In this document: piece after piece, positions 54,186 to 62,594 of the stretch
How positions within the stretch are numbered: the first letter of the stretch is position 1
How the letters are laid out: each line of letters opens with the position of its first letter
Assembly (NCBI GenBank): GCA_905221605.1
Contig: CAJNDS010002144.1
Span: 16,001 to 80,000, forward strand
DNA: 64,000 nucleotides
Direction: 5' to 3'
DNA from: Symbiodinium natans
Taxonomy: Eukaryota > Sar > Dinophyceae > Suessiales > Symbiodiniaceae
Position numbers and translations under genes: made by a program
The notes under the pieces: model-generated
What the model saw: the letters and a program-made list of their open reading frames with translations, nothing else
Told to the model about the DNA's origin: nothing
Database searches by the model: none

Positions 54186-54416
54186 GGCTCACAGCACCTA
54201 GGCTTCACAGGGCCTGGCCTGGCCTAGAGACTAATAGATGCACTGGGCCACAAACTGTGGAGTGTAAGCTCAATGTCTCAACTTGCTGCTTCAAAGACTT
54301 GCACAAAGCAAATAGACATGACAAGGACAGGAGCAAGGCTCTACACCCATGCACAGCATTTTTGCAACAGCAGCTGCCATCCAGTTTAAATTGCTTGAAA
54401 ATGATGCAAGAGTGCC
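54186..54416. other. Intergenic spacer, 231 bp
   Basis: Between the stop of the seven-exon gene and the start of the 328-aa gene. No clear repeat or promoter element. Short spacing is usual for head-to-tail dinoflagellate arrays, where trans-splicing separates the messages; no acceptor could be proved. Confidence 0.5.
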
Positions 54417-55186
54417 CTAGGCCCATGGGTCTGAGTCAAATCCTTCTTCAAGGGCAGGGGTCGCCTTCTGTGCAGCTGCAGGCTTTCGCACAGAGGGCTT
54501 CTTCTTCGTCTGCTTCACTTTCTTCTTCATCGCTTTCATTGCCTTCTTCTTCATCACTTTCATGGCCTTCTTCTTCTTCATGGCTTTCTTGGCTTGGGGC
54601 ACCTCAACAGGCTGTGAGTCCGACCAGGGATCATCATCCAGATCGTCATTGTCAGGCTGGACTGCCTGGACTGTCCGGACTGCCTGGACTGGTTGGACTG
54701 CAGGCTTTTTTTGGACTGCTCTGGCTGTTGGGACTGCAGGCAGACTGTGCTGTCGTCGAAGCAGTGCTGGGTCTGTGGACTGACCATTTGCCAGCCAAGC
54801 CAAAACAATTGACTCCCCCAAAGCAGGTGGGTACAAGCCACTCTCTTTGAGATCAGTTGTTCCATTGACCTGAATTCTGCCATCTGGAAGCTCCAGTGTT
54901 TCCATGAGGTCCAAATGAACCCCAGTGCAGGAGCACTTGCGGACTGCTGGCTTGAACCAGTCTCCTGAAGCCATGAACTTGTAGCCTTTCTTGAAAGTTG
55001 GCCTTTCCATTACATAGGCGCACCGCGACACATAGAAATACATAGATGGCACAGTGCGACCAAGCGCTGCAGCAAGCCTGGCAATGTCCTGCTTGAGGAA
55101 GGAGAAAATCATTGAGCTGATTGGGTTTTCCAAGCAAACATGAAGGCCCCTGGAAATGCCCAGGCAGTAGAGCCAAAATGAGAGTC
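54417..55186 (-). CDS. Exon 7: LENP motif, motif X-like segment and Lys-rich tail
   Basis: Begins LSFWLYCLGISRGLHVCLENPISSM; ENP (about 55130, residue 932) occupies the place of ENV in motif VI. FYVSRCAYVMERPTFKKG and DLKESGLYPPALGESIVLAW follow; the latter resembles motif X (G-N-x-V-P-P-x-L). There is no long variable region between them, so a classical target-recognition domain is missing. Then come a Val-Gln-Ala repeat from GGACTG steps (54735-54655), DDDPWSDSQ, a long alternating KKAMKKKKAMKVMKKKA tail (54600-54490) and FDSDPWA before the TAG at 54417. Histone-like tails of this type are common in dinoflagellate nuclear proteins. Confidence 0.65.
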
Positions 55187-58100
55187 CTTATCTGGCTGCA
55201 CAGGGCTGTCTGTCTGCATTCACAAGACATGTGGGGCATGAAGCTTCAAATTTGCCAGGCAAGTCTCGCGCCATGAGGTTGCCCTTTCGAACAAAGGCCT
55301 GGCTGGTGTCACCACCAAAATTTGAACGCTTCCTCCCAGACTGTGAGGAACAAGCAAATCCAAAGGAAGAGCAGTCTGGCGCCAGGCATAGCAGCCCCCC
55401 AATCTTCCTGAGATTCAATCATGTCTGCCATGTTCTCCCACCCACACACTGCATCACTACAGCAAACACTCTGTCTATCACCAATTGCTCCAAGTCTCAG
55501 GCGCATGACCAATTTCACAGCTTGAAAGAACCCAACTTCAGTTGTGATATCAGACTGATGCTTGTTCATGTAGTCATAGCTCTCTGCTGAGAGGTCTCTG
55601 GCTTTGGCTGCCTTTACCAAAGACTGAGAGACACTGAATATCTCCACCACATCTAGGTCTCGTTGCTGGTTCGCCAGGGAAGCTTGTTCCATGGCTTCCA
55701 GCACTGTCCACCCAAAGGCCACAAACCTGCAGGCGCCTGTCAGCTCTTTCATGCTTGCGTGCTTCATTGCCCACAGGACTGCAGGACTGCAGGACTGCAG
55801 GACCAAAAAGGCTGCAGGACAGAACAGCAAGTTGTCAGCTGCAAGCAACCAAGTGAATCCAGTTGTCAGCAGCAAGCAATCAAGTGAATTGCTTTTTCAT
55901 GCTTGCGTGCTTCATTGCCCACAGGACTGCAGGACTGCAGGACTGCAGGAGCTGACATTTCAACGCTTAAACCGGGCCATGAGCCTCCAGCAAGTGGATG
56001 GCAGACATGGCAGCTGTGCATTGCCATCTGGGACTGCAATGAAATGCCGTGGTGGCTGCATCAAAAATGTGAGCTCAATGACGTGGTATCGCCTTTCCAC
56101 CATCATGGCGTTCAAGGCATGAGCAGCATTTGGAAGACCATACTTCCCTGCACAAAGGTCTGCTATCTGAGACCAAGTTTTGATCTGTGCATCAGTCAAA
56201 GGAACCATGGCATGCACCATGGGCGGGCTGCCAGCCAAGATTCTTTGCAGCCGCTCTGGCGTGCACATCAGCAGCGGCGGCTGACTCAACAGCAAATCTC
56301 GCACATACATCTTGACACAAACATAGACTGCAAAAGGGTTCACACCCTCAGGCAAGAGGTCTCTGTGCTTTGCTGGCATGGAATCACCTGCAACAAAAGT
56401 ATAGCAATGCGGGACTTCCACCCGTGCCAGCCCTGGCGTCTGGTTGAGGGACCGGGCCTTAAAGGCATTGTGCAGTTCCACTTTCATGGGCTGAAGCCAA
56501 GCATCAAAATTCCGGACACCAGTCACATGTCTTGCCACCAGTTCGCCACGCTGAAGAATTTGACTGCAGGACTGTAGGCCTGGGTCAACATGCAAGCAAC
56601 ACAGCGGCAGGCTCAGGGACTTGGAAAGAACTAGAAAAAATAGAAAGCAATCTAATCTTTATTCTTGAGGCGCCTGTTCGGATGTGCTCCAAAATCTCTT
56701 CGGGGGTCTGCCAAGATTGTTTCTTCTTCATGATGGAAAAGACCACAGCAAACAGCTGATCAATATCCTCATGAGTGTGCCCTTCCATCAAATGAAACAG
56801 TGTTGCAGATTTGAACAGCTTCTTGCCGACCAGGTAGGAAAGAAATCGCAACACAAACTGGTTCTTGGCACTCTTGACTGTGTTGTCTGCTATGACAACC
56901 AAGTGTGCAGGAAAGACACGGCGCCTGACTGGAGGACTGTCGGACTGTGGACTGTCAGGCGGATTGCAGGCACGCCAAACATTCTGTATGGTCTGACAGA
57001 GGACTTCACAAAAGTAGTCTGAACCACCCATGACATTGGGATTGGCCATATATAAGTATGTGCCCCAGCCATGGGCTATGGCGCCTGTGAAGGTGACTGT
57101 TGGCCGGATGAGGTTCTCCATCTCTGCAGGTGATTTCCGGAATGGAAACTTTGGCCAAGCAAACTTGCTATGGTCCATATCATCAATAATGATTGTGAGG
57201 ACTGAGCTGGAGCCACAAGCTGGCAGGGGATCTTCAGACATTCCATGACTTTGGGCCTGGGAAGCAAAGCGCAGTGACCAGTATAACATCCTGTCCTCAT
57301 ACTGCTCAGCCTGATGCCGTCGCAAGGTTTTTGCTGCTTCCATCTTGGTGGACAGTGGGACTGTAGGACTGTGCAAACACAGCTGCAAATCAAAACAAAT
57401 CTGGCACTGCTTATGCTGACTCTTCTCCCGCATGTGCAGCATACCACACCAGTGCGAGTTCCACCGACGCCGAAAGGTATCATAGCTTGGAATGTCTCTT
57501 CCAAATTGCTCATGGGCCTCAGATAAAGTGGCCCACTCCGCCTGGAACTGCCAGTACAGGTCTGAAATCTTGCACTTCTGAATGTATCTCCGCTGGAGGC
57601 CACCTGCATTGGCCAGGCAGGAGACAGTGACTGGTGGTGACATGTGCTGGTACAGGTTGTCCTTCACTTGGGGGTAGGTAACAGTCAGAAAATAACTTAT
57701 CAGGAAACCCAGCAATGAAATGGAAATACTAATTATTGGAAGCACTCAAGAGTCCTGGTCCCAGGGATCGTCCATGACAGCTTCATCATCCTCTGGCATG
57801 GCCTCTGCAACTGACTGGTGCAGCTCACGAAAGAAGTGGTCACACTTCACAGCGGCATGGCATTCTCTGGACTGGCCGCCCACATGTGTGCCATTGAACT
57901 TGGATTTTCTCATATCTGGTTGGCCTTTGATATACTTCCGTATGGTGGTCTGGGAACAGCCAAGCTTGGAGCAAAAATTGGCAAAGCAGACTTGTTGGTC
58001 ACCGATCATGTAGTTGGTCTGCGTGACTGAGGCACGGTCGCAGCCATATGTTGAAAGCAAAAGCTGCAGCCGCTGATCCTCTGTAAGGTGCCAGAAATCT

Positions 58101-58535
58101 GTACACAAACGCTGCAGGCTGTCAAGTACCAACCCACGCCCAACACAGGCAGGGAAGGTGCATCCTGACCGAGGGCATGCGGCCCGCCAGCGAAGACGAA
58201 CTTTTTCAGGGTCACAGCCATTTCTGTCGTAGCTGTTCAAGATTTTTTTTGTTGGACCTGTCCCAAGCAAATTGCAGCCAGCTTCCAAAGCCACTGTTCT
58301 AGTACGCTTCTTGGACTGTTGACTGCAGGACTGTGAGTCTGCCCAGGGTCATCACAGTCTCCCAGTCCCTCAGCCCACGGATCACTAGCACTCCATCCCA
58401 GGGGTCTGAAGAGGTTGTCCAGGGATCTGACTCAGCACCATCTTCTACTGGGCATTCTTTAGCCACATGAGGTCTGCAAGCTCTCTTCTTGGGACGTGGT
58501 TTGGGCGCCATAAATGGCTGGCAACCCGTTGCCAT
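54417..58535 (-). CDS. Seven-exon gene: DUF7869/DDE-like plus cytosine-methyltransferase-like fusion, about 1168 aa
   Basis: Exons: 58535-58392, 58315-57755, 57661-56665, 56579-55965, 55778-55499, 55407-55268, 55186-54417. Introns are 76, 93, 85, 186, 91 and 81 bp; two start GT and four GA, all end AG, and the phases close exactly on 1169 codons. Order: a basic N-terminus with DPW motifs; an N-terminal domain with a Cys-rich part (about 95-165); a zinc-knuckle-like CxxC (about 349-352); a DUF7869-type core with IIIDDMDHS, VVIADN and GHTHEDIDQ; a methyltransferase-like fold with VEIFS, APDCSSFG, LENP and GLYPPALGES; and a Lys/Met/Ala tail ending SDPWA. DUF7869 proteins are thought to be DDE-type transposases. 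The second half has positions like C5-methyltransferase motifs I, IV, VI and X, but no recognisable target-recognition part. Whether it methylates DNA is unknown. Transcript data are needed to rule out two adjacent genes. Confidence 0.7.
55268..55407 (-). CDS. Exon 6: motif IV-like PDCSSF
   Basis: Acceptor TCTCAG|GAAG, then KIGGLLCLAPDCSSFGFACS and SNFGGDTSQAFVRKGNLMA. The Cys at about 55373 (residue 879) sits where the catalytic Cys of PPCQ lies in motif IV of cytosine-5 methyltransferases; the preceding Pro is Asp here. G-D-T-x-x-x-F-V-R-x-G-N is typical of the dinoflagellate family with PCSSF. The donor is GCGC|GAGACTTG. Confidence 0.65.
55499..55778 (-). CDS. Exon 5: methyltransferase-like motif I region
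   Basis: Starts LWAMKHASMKELTG after an acceptor made of (CAGTCCTG)n CAG. LDVVEIFSVSQSLVKAAKA and SAESYDYM (about 55650-55570) resemble motif I of cytosine-5 methyltransferases (V-E-x-F-x-G-x-x-x-L-x-x-A ... acidic D at a strand end). The Gly of F-x-G is Val-Ser here, so the cofactor loop is unusual. VGFFQAVKLVMRL leads to the motif IV strand. The donor is CT|GAGACTTG, a GA donor with the same eight bases as the next intron. Confidence 0.6.
55779..55964 (-). other. Intron 4 of the fusion gene with duplicated exon start and GACTGCAG repeats
   Basis: At 186 bp it is twice the size of the other introns. The segment 55747-55801, which includes the first bases of exon 5 and three GGACTGCA octamers, is repeated at 55895-55949 inside the intron (offset 148 bp). 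Another block (GTTGTCAGC...AAGTGAAT) is also doubled (about 55826 and 55861). The intron therefore contains a decoy acceptor and exon start. Confidence 0.65.
55965..56579 (-). CDS. Exon 4: linker and C-terminal part of the DUF7869 region
   Basis: Acceptor GACCCAG|GCCTACAG, then LQSCSQILQRGELVARHVTG. Segments FDAWLQPMKVELHNAF, VPHCYTFVAGDSMPAKHRD and PFAVYVCVKMYVRDLLLSQPP follow. The H-x-Y/F-x-F...V-x-V-x-x-K pattern is what usually follows GHTHEDID in this family. CTPERLQRIL and TDAQIKTWSQIADLCA are helical. Ends ARFK plus one base at the GT donor 55964. Confidence 0.65.
56665..57661 (-). CDS. Exon 3: DUF7869/DDE transposase-like core
   Basis: After DNLYQHMSPP, SYDTFRRRWNSHW and HKQCQICFDLQLC form the usual lead-in with a CxxC knuckle. 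The core has IIIDDMDHSKFAWPKFP (Asp at about 57184, residue 395), TFTGAIAHGWGTYLY, LVVIADNTVKSAKNQFVLRFL (Asp at about 56887, residue 494) and HLMEGHTHEDIDQLFAV (Glu/Asp at about 56770, residue 533). This D...DN...GHTHEDID layout is the hallmark of DUF7869 and fits an RNase-H-fold DDE/D nuclease. All candidate acidic residues are present and no frame is broken. A Gln-Ser-Asp insertion (56965-56930) comes from GGACTGTCGGACTGTGGACTG on the other strand. The donor is GA (56664). Confidence 0.75.
57755..58315 (-). CDS. Exon 2: N-terminal domain of the DUF7869-type protein
   Basis: Starts SKKRTRTVALEAGC after an acceptor formed by CAGTCCTGCAGTCAACAG. The Cys-rich part (CDPEKVRLRWRAACPRSGC) is followed by LVLDSLQRLCTDFWHL and VCFANFCSKLGCSQTTIRKY (residues about 156-175). 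This last segment matches the V-C-x-x-x-F-x-x-x-L-G-x-S-x-x-x-I helix pair that precedes the catalytic core in DUF7869 proteins, and is probably a DNA-binding helix-turn-helix. The end, MDDPWDQ, repeats the DPW motif. The donor is CAG|GACTCTTG, a GA donor. A stop four codons into the intron makes splicing necessary. Confidence 0.7.
58392..58535 (-). CDS. Exon 1 of the fusion gene: basic N-terminus with DPW motifs
   Basis: 48 codons from the ATG at 58535 (MATGCQPFMAPKPRPKKR); a second ATG at 58511 is also possible. The segment KPRPKKRACRP suggests a nuclear localisation signal. AESDPWTTSSDPWDG carries two Ser-Asp-Pro-Trp motifs, which recur at the end of exon 2 and twice in exon 7. The donor is GGA|GTGCTAG. 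A continuing open frame runs past the donor to 58299, so exon 1 would differ if that donor is not used. Confidence 0.6.
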
Positions 58536-58599
58536 GCTGGCAACTCTTTGCAATGGATAACTTTGCAAAACAAAGTGCCTGCCTTTTTTGCACGACTGG

Positions 58600-59109
58600 T
58601 CACTGCTGGTCTATGTCTTCAGCTCCATCTGCTCTTGAAGCACAGTTCTTGGCCTTTTGCCTCTGCTTCAACTGCAACTGCCTTGCCAGCAACCTACTGC
58701 GCTGCGATTCTTCACGCTTCACACGAAGAATCTCTTTCTTCTTGGCTTTGGCTTCTTTGCGTGCTAGCACTAAGGGATGGGCTGCCCAAGCTCTTGTGAC
58801 ATACTGCATGGACAGTCCACGCCCTAACATTGCATTGTAAAAACAGCATTGCTGCTCACGAGGCGTTTTTTGGCCACAAAGTAGAAGAGCTTCAAGATCT
58901 TCTTGACAAAATGTCGTTTGTTCATGGGGGCCCTGCTGCAGCTTCATCTTTCTGGTTCGTCTCTTCATGGAAGCAAACCGGCGTTGGGTCACGCAAGCTG
59001 CAGGCTGATCACCACTGGCATCAAACTGCGGCGTCGAAACTCTAGCTGGTCCTCGTGCATCTTTGGGCTCTTGAAGCCTGGGAATAGCCAGCATCCAGCC
59101 ACCAAACAT
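58600..59109 (-). CDS. Basic 169-aa protein of unknown family
   Basis: Starts MFGGWMLAIPRLQEPKD at 59109 and ends AEDIDQQ at 58600. The open frame continues upstream to 59286 but becomes Gly/Trp-rich sequence read through poly-C, so the ATG at 59109 is preferred; an upstream exon cannot be excluded. Residues about 50-65 are Arg/Lys-rich (QRRFASMKRRTRKMK). About residues 115-160 form a strongly basic helix or coiled coil (LARKEAKAKKKEILRVKREES, LQLKQRQK). No known domain. A nucleic-acid-binding or nuclear role is only inferred from composition. It lies 64 bp upstream of the fusion gene on the same strand. Its first residues (MFGGxM) resemble those of the 328-aa gene. Confidence 0.55.
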   Translation of the reverse strand: MFGGWMLAIPRLQEPKDARGPARVSTPQFDASGDQPAACVTQRRFASMKRRTRKMKLQQGPHEQTTFCQEDLEALLLCGQKTPREQQCCFYNAMLGRGLSMQYVTRAWAAHPLVLARKEAKAKKKEILRVKREESQRSRLLARQLQLKQRQKAKNCASRADGAEDIDQQ

Positions 59110-59284
59110 TGCCACCTTGGATATCACAAGCTGGATGTAAGATGGCAGGCAAGAAAACAAAAACTGACAGGGATATGACCCCCTTCCCCTCATATGAATA
59201 TGACACACTTTCCAAGGACCAAAAAACGGAACCAAAAACACCCCACCAACCCCCCCACCACCAACCCGCCACCACCCACCCCTC

Positions 59285-59340
<56 letters not shown>
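59110..59340. repeat. Spacer with about 52-base poly-C tract
   Basis: The pure poly-C run lies at about 59287-59340, preceded by CCACC-rich DNA (59225-59285). It lies directly 5' of the basic-protein gene. A promoter role is possible but nothing shows it. The length should be treated with caution. Confidence 0.85.
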
Positions 59341-59625
59341 ACCCTCGAGGAGGCTGAAATCCCTACACCCTGCATGGCAGTGTTCGGTCCGAAATCATTC
59401 GGGGAAATTGCTTGGTTTTCCAGATTGGTTTGGGGGGTTTCCTTGATTTCCATATGAAAGCCGGTGGCCTCTATCTGCCGGCTTACATCTGGAAATCAGC
59501 GGTTTGACGAAAGCATTCGGGAAAATTGCTTGGTTTTCCAGATTGGTTTGGGGCCGAATACCAGCAAGCTGGATGTTGGGGTTTCAGCCTCCTCGTGTGT
59601 TTGGGGGGGGGGCGGGGGGGGGCTC
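59341..59625. mobile_element. Foldback element between poly-C and poly-G
   Basis: CTCGAGGAGGCTGAAA (59345-59360) is matched inverted by TTTCAGCCTCCTCGTG (59582-59597). Outside these lie poly-C on the left and a G-rich run (about 59602-59622) on the right, so the inverted repeat continues into the homopolymers. Inside, GGTTTTCCAGATTGGTTTGG occurs twice (about 59413 and 59532) as a direct repeat around an inner palindrome. No coding capacity. I infer a MITE-like or foldback element. Confidence 0.6.
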
Positions 59626-61453
59626 GGGAAAATCTTTAGACGTTCCAGAAGCCTCACCCCCCTTTTAGCCACGAGCCCTCGGGAATATCAAGCGGGATTC
59701 CCTAACGTTTGAAAAAATTAAAAATAAATGGGGCGGGCTGGGGGGGGTGGGATGGGACTAAGAAGAAACTGTTTCCTGTTCATGGACAGAGGGAGGGGAG
59801 AGGCACCTCATGAGAGCTGAAGTGAACCAATGCACCAATGCTCAATGACAAACTGATGAACTCTCACAGTCAGACAGTCATGCAGTCATGTAGTGCAGAC
59901 ACAGCTGCAATGCGGCGTCTGGACTGCTGGACTGCTGGACTGCTGGACCTGCCCAGAATCTTTAGGGCGGTTTAGGGTCCAGGCAAGGCAAAGCAGGCTT
60001 CTGCCCCTTAAGGGTTGGGGTGTCATTGTTACTGATTCCTGTCAGCAGCTGGCAATTCAAAGTATGTCCTTTGGCTTGAAGCCAACTTGAACGTCAACCC
60101 TAATACCCTGAGCCTGAAAGAAGCTCAAAGTATGTTCTTGGACTTGAAGCCATTCAATTTGAATGTCAATGCTAATATTGGCCTGTGAAGTCCGTGTCGG
60201 CCAGCAAGTCTTGTTGGCCTCTGGGTTTAGGGTTGGGGTTTAGGGTTCTGCGTCAGGCTTTGCATCATTTCTCAAGATTCAGGCTGGTTGCATGTCAGTC
60301 TTCAGGTAGACTTGGGATGTTACAGTGGGACAGCATCTAGCTGCACTTGCACTGACTGACAAACAACAAACAAGGACAGGCAGTCAAGCAACTGAACCAA
60401 TGCTGACCTGGCGGCCAGATGCACAGTCTGGACTGCAGACAGTTGGACTGCAGGACCTGACCAGGGATGAGGGTTCCGGTTTGAGGGTTCCGGGAGCGCC
60501 TGTGAGAGAGAGAGAGAGGGTTCCGGGAAAGGGGAGGTGCCCTGAGGTGCCCCTTGGTACTGATTGACCCTCAACAATAGCTGGCCTGAAATGTCTTCAA
60601 CCCCAAAGGCAGCAGAAACTGGCCTTGAAGTTTGTCTCCACCAGCCAGTGTCCCCCTGTTAGCCTCCACACAATGCAAGGCGCTTTAAAGCCCAACATTT
60701 TCCCTTAGCCCCTTAGGGTGTTAGGGGGTCCAGCAATTCTCAGAACCACAGGCTTGGACTCTTGCACTGGTTTTCAGAGAAGGCATTTCAGGTTGGGGCA
60801 CTTTTCTGCAACAGAGCCCTAAAGCCTGAAATGAAGACAGTCTGCGCAGTCAGTCGCCCTGAAGCATGACATGGAGACAGTCTGCACAGTCCCTCAGTCC
60901 AACTCTCCCTTCCCCCCCCTCAAGAGCTAGGCCTTCAACCATTCGAATCAACTGGAAGGAAAGCAACACCCTTTCTACAGCTGCGCTGGCGCTGTGCCAG
61001 GGCCCTGGCCCAACTGCAAGCTCTGGGAGGGCAGGATGCAAGTAATTCCTAATTAGTTTGGGCCTTGAAGCTTCAGCATTCGACTGAGCAAGTAGCTGCA
61101 ATGTGGTGTGGCTGCAAGACTGCAGGACTGCTTGAAATCCCAAGCCCTCAACCCTCTGAGGCACAGACTGGGAGACTGCGGAACTGTTGGACCACCTGAG
61201 GAGACAGAGGAAGGGTCAGGCGTGGGTTTAGGGTTGAACGGTATAGGGTCTTGGGTTTAGGGTCTTTTTTTGAATCTATGATTCAGAGATTAGCATTTGG
61301 GGTGCAGTCTTTGGGGTTGTCTTTCTGGGGCTGCAAACCCCCAACCTCTGAACCCAAAACCCTGCTACCCTAACCCCTAACCCTCCCCAGCGCTGAAAGC
61401 CTGATGTTAATTTGAAACCAAAGGTTCTACATCCCTCAATACACTTAGTCTCT
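59626..61453. other. Intergenic DNA rich in GGACTG repeats
   Basis: GGACTGCTGGACTGCTGGACTG at 59921-59943, GACTGCAGACAGTTGGACTGCAGGAC near 60430-60453, CAAGACTGCAGGACTG near 61114-61130. Two related segments (about 60058-60085 and 60126-60155) share AAAGTATGT(C/T)CTT and TTGAAGCCA. TTTAGGG-like units at 60223-60245 and 61224-61265. Minus-strand frames near 60850-61164 look weakly coding but have no family, start or partner exon, so none is called. Confidence 0.45.
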
Positions 61454-61573
61454 TCTGCCCCTGAAATGAGCTTCACCCTGGGTTAAAACAACTGGCTGCA
61501 AGGCTTGAAATAATCTGCCCCTGAAATGAGCTTCACCCTGGGTTAAAACAACTGGCTGCAAGGCTTGAAATAA
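61454..61573. repeat. Exact 60-bp tandem duplication
   Basis: TCTGCCCCTGAAATGAGC starts units at 61454 and 61514, and the two 60-bp units are identical by eye. Such a pair is either very young or an assembly effect. Confidence 0.9.
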
Positions 61574-61784
61574 TGAGTAGAGGCTTGGTGCCCTGTAAAG
61601 AAATAGAACAGTCTGGGTTAAACAGCATCAGAGGCAGGGTCTTGGGTGTTTGGTTTAGGGTTCAGGGATTTAGGGTTCAGAGGTAGGGTTTGGGGTGTCT
61701 GGTTTAGGGTTCAGGGGTTTAGGGTTCAGGGGTTTAGGGTTGGGGGCTTAGGTTTAGGGATTTATGCATCGCCGGACTGTTGGA

Positions 61785-61950
61785 CTGTGGACTGTGTTTT
61801 GGCAGCTTTGACAAAGCTGGGGACGGCCAGCTTGTGGGTAACCAGTCCCATGTCAAATATCCTCTTGTGGCTCGTCTTGGTGTAGTAGCCGCCATTGGCG
61901 CACATGCACTGGCCACTGGTCCAGATGCAACCCACAGCCATCTTTTTGAC
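61785..61950 (-). CDS. Possible single exon of an unknown protein
   Basis: On the minus strand this reads KKMAVGCIWTSGQCMCANGG followed by YYTKTSHKRIFDMGLVTHKL and AVPSFVKAAKTQSTV with no stop. The composition (two closely spaced Cys, Gly-Gly-Tyr-Tyr) looks like real protein, unlike the repeat frames around it. It is flanked by GGACTG repeats on both sides (61775-61795 and 61963-61990), as exons of the main cluster are. No family is recognised and no partner exon was found. Confidence 0.3.
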
Positions 61951-61990
61951 TGTGCCACAGTGGGACTGCAGGACTGCAGGACTGCAGAAC

Positions 61991-62594
61991 TGCCATCCAA
62001 ACCCTAAGCCTTAAACCCTACCAGCTACTAGGTAGGTACGGGCCTAGGGGCAAAGGGACAACAGGGAACTGCCCAAAACAATACCTCAAGTGCAAGTCTG
62101 CAGTCTGAAAAACCCTCAGTCCCACAACCCTGGACCAGAGTCTGGCATGCCTTGTACAGTCTCCCAGTCCCTCAGCCCCACGGTCTTAAGCCTTACATGG
62201 CCCTGAACCCCAGTCTGGCTTGTGAGGCACAGGCACAGACTGCACCAGGGCGGACAGAGGGACTGCTGGACTGTCACCTGAAGCAGCATGACGGTGAGCT
62301 GCTACATTTTGGAACTTTGGGGTTTAGGGTTAGGATTTAAGGTTGCAGCTTGAAGCCGCTTTTATTGGAGTACCAAGACTGCTGCCGTCTAGGAGTCTGG
62401 GCAATAGGGGTTGGGCTTAAGGTTTGGCCTGTAGGCTTTGGGCTCCAAGCCAAGGCCGATAAGCCCAAAGACTAAACCCAACACCTCAAACTAACCAGTA
62501 CAACTTTATTGGATGTTGACTATACTGTCATCCCTTTTGCCCACTACCCCAAGTGCTGAAACCTTAAACCTGAGACTGTATAAGGGATTAGGGC
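61991..62594. other. Spacer, no gene seen
   Basis: Contains single GACTG motifs and short TTTAGGG traces (62320-62340). A plus-strand frame at 62152-62340 has no family. Confidence 0.5.
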
